Source of the DNA: Lewinellaceae bacterium
GTDB lineage: Bacteria; Bacteroidota; Bacteroidia; Chitinophagales; Saprospiraceae
Assembly: GCA_020636375.1 (NCBI GenBank)
Contig: JACJXZ010000002.1
Coordinates: forward strand, 1-64,000
DNA: 64,000 nt
Direction: 5' to 3'
The notes under the pieces were generated by a model. The model did no database searches. It worked only from the letters and a program-made list of their open reading frames with translations, and had not been told where the DNA came from. This document shows, one piece after another, positions 17,387 through 25,991 of this stretch (positions within the stretch are counted from its first letter, which is position 1; each line of letters begins with the position of its first letter). The position numbers were made by a program, and so were the translations under genes.

Positions 17387-18190
17387 ATGGCTTTTCTCCC
17401 CCCGCACCTATGGCTCACTGCCCTGCTCGCAGTATCCGCCTGCGTGGCTGCTGCTGCCCAGCGCCCTTCCATTGAAGACTTCACCATGTCGGGCGACACC
17501 TACCGCACTGAAGACGACTGTTTCCGGCTGACCGAAGAGGAGGACTATTCTTCCGGTTCCATCTGGTACCGGCGCCCGATCAGCCTGAGCGCGCCCTTTT
17601 CCATCGAGCTGAGCATCCTGGCCGGCTGCAAGGACGGCGATGGCGCCGACGGCATGGTCTTCGTCTTCACCACCCAGGCCAACCGAGTCGGCTACCGGGG
17701 CGAAGGGATCGGCTTCGGCGGCCTGCAGCCCTCCATCGGCATCGAGGTCGACACCTGGCTCAATTACCACCTCAACGACCCCCGGGAAGACCATGTAGCC
17801 ATCATGGCCAACGGCCAGGTCGGCCACTACAACGACCTGGCCGGCCCTGTAGCCATCCCCAACATCGAGGACTGCCGCCGCCACCAGCTGGCCATCCGCT
17901 GGGACCCCGCCACCCAACGCCTCTCGGTCGAGATCGACAAGCAGGAGGTGATCGCCGCCCAGGCCGACCTGATCAACGCCATCTTCCAGGGTAACGACGT
18001 GGTATACTGGGGCGTGACCGCCGCTACCGGGCGCTACAACAATTTCCACGAGGTGTGCTTCGACCGGCTGTCGATGGCCCCGCCGGTGAAAGGGAAATGG
18101 TGGTTGCCGGTGGAAATGCCGGAGGAGTTGTGGGTTGAGGAAGAAGGGTCGAGAGGGGGGAATGAGTGGAAATCAGGGAGATATTGGTAG
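17387..18190 (+). CDS. Secreted L-type lectin-like protein
   Basis: The ATG at 17387 begins a signal peptide (LTALLAVSACVAAAAQ); an upstream in-frame ATG at 17228 would put 53 unrelated residues before it. The mature domain matches the legume/L-type lectin fold: DGDGADGMVFVF, GFGGLQPSIGIEVDTWLN, DPREDHVAIMANG and a final strand NFHEVCFDRLSM. These proteins bind carbohydrate through the D/N cluster in the second motif. No T9SS domain is seen: the C-terminus runs into the 10-bp repeat array (18161-18270) and stops in it, so the natural end may have been lost or altered. Confidence 0.8.
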   Translation: MAFLPPHLWLTALLAVSACVAAAAQRPSIEDFTMSGDTYRTEDDCFRLTEEEDYSSGSIWYRRPISLSAPFSIELSILAGCKDGDGADGMVFVFTTQANRVGYRGEGIGFGGLQPSIGIEVDTWLNYHLNDPREDHVAIMANGQVGHYNDLAGPVAIPNIEDCRRHQLAIRWDPATQRLSVEIDKQEVIAAQADLINAIFQGNDVVYWGVTAATGRYNNFHEVCFDRLSMAPPVKGKWWLPVEMPEELWVEEEGSRGGNEWKSGRYW

Positions 18191-18270
18191 AAATACGTGG
18201 AGATATATGGAAATGGATGGAAATAGGTAGAAACACATGGAGATACGTGGAAATGGGTAGAAATAGAAAT
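18161..18270. repeat. 10-bp tandem repeat array, locus 1
   Basis: About eleven units follow an exact 10-base period with consensus AAATRCGTGG. The array overlaps the last ten codons of the lectin gene and the start of the region before the BrnT remnant. The same family occurs, on the other strand, at 53361-53470 and in short form at 25891-25920 and 35437-35476. Confidence 0.85.
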
Positions 18271-18291
18271 ACACGGAAACGAAATGGGGCC

Positions 18292-18516
18292 ATGCGGAAG
18301 AGGGAACATTTCGATGATCCCGATCGGATACAATATATCAATTCTCTTGGAAATGAAAGGAGATTCATCACTATTGGAAAAGTAATCAAATTCATCATAG
18401 CTGTCGTTTACACTATCAGATCAGGTTTGTTGAGAATAATTTCAGCGAGGCAGGCAAGAAAAAGAGAATTGATCCATGATTTTTATTCAGCCAATCAAAT
18501 GATAAAAGGCAGATAA
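18292..18516 (+). pseudogene. BrnT-type toxin remnant lacking its N-terminus
   Basis: The 74-residue sequence matches the central and C-terminal parts of BrnT ribonuclease toxins: HFDDPDRIQY, GNERRFITIGKV, IAVVYTIRSGLLRIISARQA, KREL. The usual first ~25 residues (FEWDxxKNxxNxxKHG) are missing, and the upstream sequence is instead the 10-bp repeat array, which happens to stay open in this frame. No BrnA antitoxin gene follows. BrnT needs its N-terminal part for the RelE-like fold, so the product is probably inactive. Confidence 0.7.
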
Positions 18517-18620
18517 AGCGCAGCGTTTGGCCGAGTTCACGCCGAGGCCGTCAAACGGTTATCCCAAAAAGGATACAATTTGCTGAGTGCTTGTGGTGAA
18601 CACTCCCGTGCCCAATACCT

Positions 18621-19391
18621 TCACAATATCCCCACCTCTGCGAACCCACCATCCACCGGCAGGTTCAGCCCCGTCAGGTAAGAGGCCGCCGGCATGGCCA
18701 GGAAGGCGATCACCCGGGCCACTTCCTCCGGTTCGCCTACCCTGCCCAGAGGAGTAGCCCGGTTGATTTGCTGCACTTTCTCCGGGTCGTTGAGCACCCG
18801 CTCCACGCGGGCGGTGTTGATGAACCAGGGATTGACGGAATTGACGCGGATGCCGTCCGGCCCCCACTCGATGGCCAGGTATTTCGTCATGCGGTTCATA
18901 GCGGCTTTGGACATGGCGTAGATGCCCGTCGTCCACATCACCCCGGTCATGGAAGCGATGGAGGCGACGTTGACGATGCAGCCCCCGCCGTCTTTCTTCA
19001 GGAGAGGATACAGGCGGCGGGACAGGTCGAAGGCGGTGCCCGCGTTGATGTCCATGACGTGCTGCAGGTCTTCGAAGGTGGCTTCCAGAGTAGGCTTGCG
19101 CACATTGGTGCCTGCGTTGTTGACCAGGATGTCCAGGCGGCCCCAGAGGGATCCGGCTTTTTCCACTATAGCCCGGCGCCCTTTTTCTTCGCCGATATCC
19201 GCCACCATGCCATAGGCTTTCCAGCCTTTTGCCCGGAACGCCTCTTCCGCTTCCCGGATCAGTCCTTCGGAGCGGGCCAGGAAGAGCACTTCGGCACCGT
19301 GGCGCAGCAATTCTTCGGTAGTGGCTTTGCCGATGCCCTTGCTGGCGCCGGCTACGATGGCGGTTTTGCTTTGGAGGGTCCAGTGGTTCAT
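18621..19391 (-). CDS. Short-chain dehydrogenase/reductase (SDR)
   Basis: A 256-residue classical SDR. Visible motifs are the NAD(P)-binding GASKGIG (near residue 14), NNAG (near 90), the catalytic Ser in VNVASIAS, YAMSKAA with Tyr and Lys, and the C-terminal PVDGG. The pattern resembles tropinone-reductase-like oxidoreductases; the substrate is unknown. The ATG at 19391 is chosen because upstream codons run through low-complexity repeat DNA. No operon partner. Confidence 0.9.
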   Translation of the reverse strand: MNHWTLQSKTAIVAGASKGIGKATTEELLRHGAEVLFLARSEGLIREAEEAFRAKGWKAYGMVADIGEEKGRRAIVEKAGSLWGRLDILVNNAGTNVRKPTLEATFEDLQHVMDINAGTAFDLSRRLYPLLKKDGGGCIVNVASIASMTGVMWTTGIYAMSKAAMNRMTKYLAIEWGPDGIRVNSVNPWFINTARVERVLNDPEKVQQINRATPLGRVGEPEEVARVIAFLAMPAASYLTGLNLPVDGGFAEVGIL

Positions 19392-19459
19392 GGATGGGTG
19401 TGTTTTCGGTGAGCGAATGGTACAGTTTGATATCTTAGAACGTGCCGGGGGAGCTAAAT

Positions 19460-19950
19460 GTTGATGAGGTGGGCGGTTTGCGGTTGGCGGTTGGCGGTTT
19501 GCGGTTGGCAGTTCGCGGTTCGCGGTTCGCATGGGGTTTGGGGCTTTTCATCCTGTTAATCCTGTCTACCTGAACTGGGTAGCCGCCTGTCAGCAGGCCG
19601 CGGTTGGCGGTTCGCTATTCGCGGTTCGCTGTCCGCTGTTCGCATGGGGCGGGGCCGCCAAATCCTGTTCATCCTGTTCATCCTGTCTACCTGAACCGGG
19701 TAGCCAGCTGTTGGCTGTTGGCGGTTCGCTGTTCGCGGTTCGCGGTTCGCTGGCTGTCCGCTGTTCGCATGGGGCGGGGCCGCCAAATCCTGTCCATCCT
19801 GTTCATCCTGTCTACCTGAACCGGGTAGCCGCCTGTCAGCGGGCCGCGGTTCGCTATCCGCGGTTCGCTGGCTGTCTGCGGTTCGCATGGGGCGGGGCCG
19901 CCAAATCCTGTCCATCCTGTTTCTATCTTGTCAATCCCGTACAAAAAGCG
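19460..19950. repeat. Tandem ~114-125-bp units with AATCCTGTC
   Basis: Four imperfect copies start at about 19529, 19643, 19768 and 19886 with CATGGGGCGGGGCCGCCAAA (first copy diverged). Each then has CATCCTGTTCATCCTGTCTA, CCTGAACCGGGTAGCC and a run of GCGGTTCGC-type heptamers. The wider stretch 19392-20110 has no gene: apparent long frames on both strands are by-products of the repeat. Near 20003 a sequence TAGTAGCGATCAAAAAATAA resembles the ends of the fold-back element at 50771. Confidence 0.85.
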
Positions 19951-20110
19951 CCCCGCCGAGGCGGGGCGCGAAAAAGGTGCTATTATCCCAAAAAAACTCG
20001 ATTAGTAGCGATCAAAAAATAAGTTGTCGACACGCTGCTTGTCCATGCATAACCATTAAAGCCCATCTGCGTCAGCGCGATACCCGCCCCGGGACTTCGT
20101 CCCGGAGGCA

Positions 20111-21436
20111 CTAATCGCAGCCCAGGTGGGCGCGGGACAAGGGGTCGTTATTCGGAAAACAATTGCCCGACAGTACGGCCTGCGGCACGTAGCGCTCCAG
20201 GTTGGGGTCGTACAGGCCGTGGGCGAGGAATTGCACCAGGTCGTCCACCTCTTCGTCCGTAAGGTTGAGGGGGTGGAAGAAAGGCGAGATATTTTCCTCC
20301 GGCACGTTGGGGTTGTCCGGAATCCCTTTGTTGAAATACTGCACGACGGCCCGCAGGCTGTGGTGGCTGGCACCGTGGAAGTAAAAGGGCGAGTCCTTCA
20401 TATTGTATATTCCCGGCACTTTGAATTTGAACATATCCTCGGGCCGGCCGGTGAAGCCGCCGCGGCCGAAGTTGCGTATATCGTCCGGCCCGGTATTGAA
20501 CCCGCCGGTTTCGTAGAGGTCACGTACGCCGATGGCATGAAATTCTACGGAGTTGAGCGCGCCTCCTTTGTGGCAGCGGAAGCAGCCGGCCTTGGAGAAG
20601 AACAGCATGGCGCCGCGCTTTTCCTGCTCGCTAAGCATATTCCTTTCGCCTTTCAGCCAGCGCTGGAAAGGCGCTTCGTTGGGCAGCAGGGTGCGCAGGT
20701 AGGCCGAGAGGGCAAAACTGGCGGTAAGGCGGTTGTAGCGCTCCGCTTCCGGAAAATCGGGGAAGGCGGCGTCGAAGAGGGGCAGGTAGCCCAGGGTGTC
20801 CAGCCATCCGCGGGTAATGCGCATGCGGTGGATCTTCGTCCCTTCGATATTCTGAGCCTCCAGCCCGTCCAGGCCCAGGTGGTTGACTTCGGTATCTTCT
20901 TTCCACAGCTCTTCCGTGCCTTCGTTGGCAAACCGGGCGCCAAACTTGCCGCTCCAGGTGGTGTTGGTCACGAAGGCCACACTGAGCAGGCTCAGCGGCC
21001 GGGCACCCTGCACGTCGAGTTCGTCTTCCTCGTAATTGTTCATCATGCCCCGGGATTCGCCGTTCGAGCCATAGCCCACGCCACCATCGGCAATGCCCTG
21101 TACGCGGCCCGGCATAAAGCCGGCGGTGGGCAGGTGGCAGGTGGCGCAGGAATAGGTGCCTTTCCCTTCTTCATAAACGGCATCCTCTGCCAGGCCGGTC
21201 TCGAAAAACAGCAGTTTGCCCAGTTCTACCTTTTCGGGTGTCAGCGGGTTGCCGATACCCTGCGGGATAGCCGGCAGGTTTCCGCTTTCGGGCAGGATAA
21301 AATGGCGGATATCGCCATCCGGCGATAATTGTTGCAGCCTGTTTTCCAATTGAATGTCCAGGGGGTCGGGGAGTTCATCACTGGAACAGGAGACAGCCAT
21401 AAGAGCTGTACACATCAGTAGTAACAAGTGCTTCAT
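20111..21436 (-). CDS. Di-haem cytochrome c peroxidase family lipoprotein (MauG/CcpA type)
   Basis: A 441-residue lipoprotein with lipobox MAVSC (Cys17). Two c-type haem-binding sites are present, CATCH (97-101) and CFRCH (285-289). Motifs typical of the family follow the first haem (LPTAGFMPGR) and the second (KGGALNSVEFHAIG, FKVPGIYNMKDSPFYFHG), and the protein is somewhat longer than E. coli-type Ccp. Members reduce H2O2 or oxidise protein and small-molecule substrates in the periplasm. The start at 21436 fits the lipoprotein signal; an upstream frame continues but is not needed. No electron donor gene is adjacent. Confidence 0.9.
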   Translation of the reverse strand: MKHLLLLMCTALMAVSCSSDELPDPLDIQLENRLQQLSPDGDIRHFILPESGNLPAIPQGIGNPLTPEKVELGKLLFFETGLAEDAVYEEGKGTYSCATCHLPTAGFMPGRVQGIADGGVGYGSNGESRGMMNNYEEDELDVQGARPLSLLSVAFVTNTTWSGKFGARFANEGTEELWKEDTEVNHLGLDGLEAQNIEGTKIHRMRITRGWLDTLGYLPLFDAAFPDFPEAERYNRLTASFALSAYLRTLLPNEAPFQRWLKGERNMLSEQEKRGAMLFFSKAGCFRCHKGGALNSVEFHAIGVRDLYETGGFNTGPDDIRNFGRGGFTGRPEDMFKFKVPGIYNMKDSPFYFHGASHHSLRAVVQYFNKGIPDNPNVPEENISPFFHPLNLTDEEVDDLVQFLAHGLYDPNLERYVPQAVLSGNCFPNNDPLSRAHLGCD

Positions 21437-21750
21437 CGTCTGTGAAATTGTGCTGGGCCCCGGGCAGCCGGGCCAGCCTCGGGCTTTGTATGCCGGCTCT
21501 TTCCAGCGGCATCCCATCGCTAATGCTGTTTGTTTTTACCCGGTGGCACGTTGCTTATGCCGTTTCCCCGTGTTTATCCTGTTTACGGAAACGGGCAAGG
21601 AGGGTTGCGAATAGATGATAAAAAATTTTATCTTTTATGGGCAGCAAAAAGCGTGCCGGGAAGGGTTGTTGTCTGTTGTTTGTTGTCTGTTGTCTGTTGT
21701 TTGTTGTCTGTTGTCTGTTGTTTGTTGGGGACAAACAACAACCGACTCCC
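21437..21750. other. Intergenic stretch with a heptamer microsatellite
   Basis: Between 21664 and 21726 TTGTCTG and TTGTTTG heptamers alternate about nine times in a row. The sequence around 21540-21600 includes CGTGTTTATCCTGTTTACGG, similar in style to the dispersed AATCCTGTC repeats. No gene or terminator is evident in the 314 bases. Confidence 0.6.
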
Positions 21751-23883
21751 TCACAACTGAATACGGATGCCCGGCCCAAAGAGCAGGAACCATTTCGACT
21801 CTGACAGGAAATACCCGCCGCCGGCATAGAGGGGGAAGGACAGCCGGCTGCGTTCCTTGGTGGGGATGGGATACAGGCTGGCCAGCCCGACGATGCCCAC
21901 GTCGCGTTTATCGTTGCTGTCGCTGAAGTTGAAAGCGTCGAAGGCCAGGAAGCCGAAGCCGAACCGGTACGGCTTGGCCCTGGCGACCTGGTTGTCGCGG
22001 AAAAAGCTGAACTGGGCGATCATGGCCATGCTGATGCCGCCGAGGTTGCCGAAGCCCGGTTCGCGCAGCCTTTTGACCAGCAAGCCGGCGGGGAAGGAAA
22101 CGTCGATATCGAAGGCCGACTTTTGGAAAAGCACGAATTCGACGGTTTTAGACAAGGCCGCTTTGCCGTACTTTTCCCCCTTGTGGCGCACCGTCAGGCG
22201 GATGGTGGACCAGGTGTCGAGTTCGAAGGTTTTCTGCCGCAGGTATTCGTTGACCCGGAGTTCGGTTTGCCGGCAGCCTTCTTCGGAGTAAGCGGCGAAC
22301 CGGGGAGATGCCGCCCCCGGGCAGATCAGGAGGTTGCGGATTTCCTTCTGGTCCAGCAGCGCCTTGCCCTTTTCCAGGACCTGGATGTCGATTTCCAGCT
22401 CCTGCGGCCCGTGGAGGCGGCCCTGATCTATTTTTCCGCGGTCGAAGCGGAAAGTGATGTCGCCCAACCCGCCGGCGACAAAGATCAGCAGGGGGGCGTC
22501 TCTCAGCAGCACGGAGTCTCCGGCATAGTGCAGGCTGATGAAGTCAAAAGGGCGTGCCCGTTCGTACTCCTTCACCCGCAGGGCCGGCTCTGCCTGTTCG
22601 GCGCCGTTGTAGATGCGTATTTTTTTCTGAGGGATGCTCAGCGGCACACTGGCGCTGAATATTGCCTCCGTGTCATTGCTGGCCAGGGTGTCCTTTTTTA
22701 CCTCCGCCAGCCCGTCGAAGCGGAGCTCTGCCCGGTGCAGGCTCAGGCCCTCCACCCGGATGTCCACCTGTTCGCCGGGAAACACGTCCGGAGAGGGCTG
22801 CCAGTCCTGGCCCTCCCGGCGCAGGCTAACCTTCTGCACTTCTGTTTTGGGAATGATTTCCAGGTTGGTGATGAATACCGCCTTATCTCCGTCTTTGATA
22901 TACAGGTTTCCGTCGGAGCGGCGGTGATAGCCGTAGAGGCGGAGCCAGCACAGCACCCGGCCATTGCCCAGCACGCTACGGGTAAAGATTTCCGCGATCA
23001 GGGCGCCGCCCGGTTCTTCCTGCGCTTCCAGGCGGTAGGTCTTGCGCATTTCCAGCTGGGGGTGGTATTTCAACTCGATCTCGGTTTCCTGCCGGGGGGC
23101 GCTTTGGTTATAACTGGCCTCCCGCCGGTCCATGCTGAGAAAAACGAGCTTGGCTGGTTTCACCGTGAAGGATTTTTTGACCGGAGGCAACTGGTATACG
23201 GGCGTGCCCTCCTCGTTCAGGAAAGGTTTTCGCAGGGACAGGGAAAAGGACAGCTCCTGGCGGCCCACTTCGTTCGGAAGGAGATGAACCTGAAAGCGCC
23301 CGCCTTCCCGGCTCAGCTTGTAATTGATGGGCTGGTTGACAGACCAGGTTTCCGGCACTTTGATGTTTTGAAAATTATTGGATTCCAGCGGGATGGTTTT
23401 TTCTTCGCCAATGAACAGCTCTTCCTGCCCGTCCGGCAAAAATGCGGTCGTTTTCGTGACGGGAAAAAGCCGCAATTCGTACAGGAACGGCTTGCTCTGA
23501 TAGCGAAGGCGGGCCTGTACGGCCAGGGTGAGAAAATCGGTTGTCGTAATGTCGCGCAGGCGCAGCTTGGCGCGGTAGTAGGCGCCGTTCGCCATCCGGA
23601 AGGTGTCCAGGGGTTCGTAGCCGTCTCCCGGCTGCAGGGCCAGCCCTTCCAATGCCCAGTATTTAGGGAAAACCTGCAGCTCGACCACCGGATTTTCCTC
23701 CTGATATTCAAACCACAAGTGAGGAGTGCCCCGGACTTCTATCTGATTGCCCTTCCAGGAATAAAGGTTGGTGTCTATCCGCAGCTTGATGTCGCTGAAC
23801 AATTGCTGGGGCAAGACCTGCGCCCTGCCGACACAAGAACATCCACAAAAAATCATCAATAAATAGAATTGGAAGAATCGCAT
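21751..23883 (-). CDS. Large envelope protein of unknown function, likely with C-terminal barrel
   Basis: A 710-residue protein with a signal peptide (MRFFQFYLLMIFCGCSCVGRAQ). Most of the chain is beta-rich with Ig-like segments. The last ~110 residues (MAMIAQFSFFRDNQ ... GFGFLAFDAFNFSDSNDKRD ... YAGGGYFLSESKWFLLFGPGIRIQL) alternate hydrophobic and polar residues, contain many aromatics and end in a hydrophobic stretch, as in outer-membrane barrels of Bacteroidota. No family name is recognised. ATG 23883 starts the signal peptide and is preferred over 23919. Confidence 0.7.
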   Translation of the reverse strand: MRFFQFYLLMIFCGCSCVGRAQVLPQQLFSDIKLRIDTNLYSWKGNQIEVRGTPHLWFEYQEENPVVELQVFPKYWALEGLALQPGDGYEPLDTFRMANGAYYRAKLRLRDITTTDFLTLAVQARLRYQSKPFLYELRLFPVTKTTAFLPDGQEELFIGEEKTIPLESNNFQNIKVPETWSVNQPINYKLSREGGRFQVHLLPNEVGRQELSFSLSLRKPFLNEEGTPVYQLPPVKKSFTVKPAKLVFLSMDRREASYNQSAPRQETEIELKYHPQLEMRKTYRLEAQEEPGGALIAEIFTRSVLGNGRVLCWLRLYGYHRRSDGNLYIKDGDKAVFITNLEIIPKTEVQKVSLRREGQDWQPSPDVFPGEQVDIRVEGLSLHRAELRFDGLAEVKKDTLASNDTEAIFSASVPLSIPQKKIRIYNGAEQAEPALRVKEYERARPFDFISLHYAGDSVLLRDAPLLIFVAGGLGDITFRFDRGKIDQGRLHGPQELEIDIQVLEKGKALLDQKEIRNLLICPGAASPRFAAYSEEGCRQTELRVNEYLRQKTFELDTWSTIRLTVRHKGEKYGKAALSKTVEFVLFQKSAFDIDVSFPAGLLVKRLREPGFGNLGGISMAMIAQFSFFRDNQVARAKPYRFGFGFLAFDAFNFSDSNDKRDVGIVGLASLYPIPTKERSRLSFPLYAGGGYFLSESKWFLLFGPGIRIQL

Positions 23884-24337
23884 GACTTGAATTTTCAAAT
23901 CTTTGATATTGTAATACAATACGTTATATGCCCCATTATGGGTTTCCCTGCGGGCATTTTCCTTGTTGCCGGAGGCCTCGCGATCAGGATGATCGCGGCA
24001 CGAGGGGCCGCCGGTATTTTATTTAAAGCGTATTTAACATTGAAAACTTACTTTTGCGACGGTATGGGATCGCCGGAACAATTGGGTTCGGGCGCGATGC
24101 TAAATTGTGCCCCATTCGGTGTTAGGAGGATTTAGGTTTTAGGTTTTAGGTTTTAGGCGCCTGTTGAGTACCCGATTAGGCCTGGGTTGCCCCTAAGACC
24201 GAAAACCGGGCAAGGAGTACAAAAAGGAATCGCGCCCTTGGGTTCTCTAACGGACAACTATCAACCGACAACAGCTTCTTAGGCTGAAATCCGCATTTCC
24301 CCCAATACCCCCTGCCCCACAAAAATATTCATTCCCA
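23884..24337. other. Intergenic region between divergent genes
   Basis: The 454 bases hold the promoters of the divergent genes at 23883 (-) and 24338 (+). At 24131-24158 TTTAGGT repeats four times. A TACTTTTG near 24051 resembles a -7 element but has no -33 partner and is far from a gene. Nothing else is recognised. Confidence 0.5.
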
Positions 24338-25870
24338 ATGATGCAAAAAATTTCGGTTCCGTTCATTCTGTTCTGTACTGTTTTGTTGCTGGCGCACTGT
24401 CGGCCTTCCCCCGGGAGCAGCGGCAACACCCCCCCCGGCGGAGAAGCCCTGGCCAGGATCCACTGCGCCGCCTGCCACCAATACCCCGATCCGGAACTGC
24501 TGCCCCGCGCCACCTGGGCGGACACGTGCTGCCCCGCATGGGCTACATGCTGGGCATTTATCCGGACGGGCACACCCGCGCTTACTATCATCGAATCTGG
24601 CCTGGCGGGGCGGGCATACCATCCTGGCGCCCGGATTTTTCCGGAGAGCCCCTTATCGACACTACCGCCTGGCAAAAATCCAGGACTTCTACCTTACCAG
24701 GCGCCCGACACCCTTCCCCTTCCGAAAACCAACCGCATCAAAGAAGAGCTGAGCCTGTTCCAGGCCGAATTCCCGGACTACCACCTCTCTCCGCCCAGCG
24801 TCACGCTGGCACATTGCACGGAAAACGGCCTGTACATCGGCGACGCCAACAGCCGCGGGCTTTACCGGTTCGACGGCCAGCTGACCCTCCAGCAGGCCGC
24901 CAAGGTCCGGGAGGGTGCCGTCGGCCTCGACGAAACAGAACAAAACCTGCGGGTCACCGTAATGGGTTCTTTCTCTCCCACCGACGCCCCCTCCGGCTTC
25001 ATCCTGCAACTGCCCAAAGCAGGGGGGCGGGCACCTTCCTTCCTCCTGCAAAACCTCCAACGCCCGGTACACAGCGCCTTTGCCGACCTCAACGGGGACG
25101 GGCGGGAGGACATCGTCGTCTGCGAGTTCGCCAAGTGGACGGGATGCCTCGCCTGGTGGGAACAACTCGAAAACGGCAGCTACGAAAAACACCTGCTGCG
25201 CAACAAACCCGGTGCCATAAAAACGGAAGTGCAGGATTTCAACCGGGACGGCCGCCCCGACATCCTCGCCCTTTTCGGGCAGGGCGACGAAGGTTTCTAC
25301 CTGTATTACAACGAAGGCCAGGGGCAGTTCCGCGAAGCGCCGGCGCTCCGGTTCCCGCCTTCCTATGGCTCCAGTTCCTTCCGGTTGTTCGACTACAACG
25401 ACGACGGCCACCCCGACATCCTCTATACCGCCGGCGACAACGCGGACTACCCGCCCGTCCTCAAACCCTACCACGGTGTCCGCATTTTCGAAAATGACGG
25501 CTCGATGCAGTTCGAAGAAAAATTCTTCTACCCCATTCCCGGCACCTACGGGGCTGTCGCCCGCGACTTCAACCAGGACGGCACCCTGGACATTGCCGCC
25601 ATCTCTTTTTTTCCTAACTTTGAAAAGCAGCCGAACGAAAGCTTCCTCTTCCTGGAAAACGACGGCTTGGGCAACTTTAGGCCCCACACATTCCCGCAGG
25701 CCGGCCTGGGCCGCTGGATCGTCATGGATGCCGGCGACATCGACCGGGACGGAGACGAGGACATCGTGCTGGGCAGCCTGGCCTTCGAGGTGATCCCGGA
25801 TGGAGGGGAGGTGGAAAAGTGGGTGAAGAATGGGATTCCTTTTGTGGTGCTGCGGAATCAATTAAAGTGA
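24338..25870 (+). CDS. Cytochrome c / FG-GAP repeat lipoprotein (frame disturbed 24520-24690)
   Basis: The lipoprotein signal (LLLAHC, Cys near residue 21) is followed by a single c-type haem motif CAACH near residues 48-52, then a beta-propeller of FG-GAP/VCBS-like repeats (DLNGDGREDIVV, DFNRDGRPDILA, DYNDDGHPDILY, DFNQDGTLDIAA, DIDRDGDEDIVL), whose D-rich loops bind Ca2+. Between about 24520 and 24690 the open frame gives nonsense, while the alternative frame gives sensible sequence (HVLPRMGYMLGIY, IDTTAWQK, IQDFY); three single-base losses restore one continuous protein. The whole frame stays open by chance, so the listed product is wrong in this segment. Such fusions occur in Bacteroidota next to oxidases; the role is unknown. 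Confidence 0.75.
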   Translation: MMQKISVPFILFCTVLLLAHCRPSPGSSGNTPPGGEALARIHCAACHQYPDPELLPRATWADTCCPAWATCWAFIRTGTPALTIIESGLAGRAYHPGARIFPESPLSTLPPGKNPGLLPYQAPDTLPLPKTNRIKEELSLFQAEFPDYHLSPPSVTLAHCTENGLYIGDANSRGLYRFDGQLTLQQAAKVREGAVGLDETEQNLRVTVMGSFSPTDAPSGFILQLPKAGGRAPSFLLQNLQRPVHSAFADLNGDGREDIVVCEFAKWTGCLAWWEQLENGSYEKHLLRNKPGAIKTEVQDFNRDGRPDILALFGQGDEGFYLYYNEGQGQFREAPALRFPPSYGSSSFRLFDYNDDGHPDILYTAGDNADYPPVLKPYHGVRIFENDGSMQFEEKFFYPIPGTYGAVARDFNQDGTLDIAAISFFPNFEKQPNESFLFLENDGLGNFRPHTFPQAGLGRWIVMDAGDIDRDGDEDIVLGSLAFEVIPDGGEVEKWVKNGIPFVVLRNQLK

Positions 25871-25890
25871 AACACCCGGGCCAAAACAGC

Positions 25891-25920
25891 GAAAGGCGTA
25901 GAAATATATTGAAATAAGAA
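25891..25920. repeat. 10-bp tandem repeat, locus 2 (three units)
   Basis: GAAAGGCGTA, GAAATATATT, GAAATAAGAA follow the stop of the FG-GAP gene by 20 bases. The stretch CGTAGAAATATATTGAAAT is identical to part of locus 3 near 35443, 9.5 kb away. Confidence 0.7.
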
Positions 25921-25991
25921 TTTGGACACAAATAATATTGCTGTCCAGGTACTTTTTGTCATTTTCAAAGTTGCCATTATACCCGCTCATC

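Noticed and set aside
19531..20022. Open frames on both strands in the 19.5-20.0 kb repeats
   Set aside because: The translations are themselves tandem repeats (FAVRCSHGAGPPNPVHPVH-like) generated by the ~120-bp DNA units; no start region or domain.
24045..24060. TACTTTTG as a promoter for the FG-GAP gene
   Set aside because: No TTTG at the right distance and about 280 bases upstream of the start.
24131..24158. TTTAGGT repeats as telomere-like or phage end sequence
   Set aside because: Only four units in an ordinary intergenic region with no replicon-end features.
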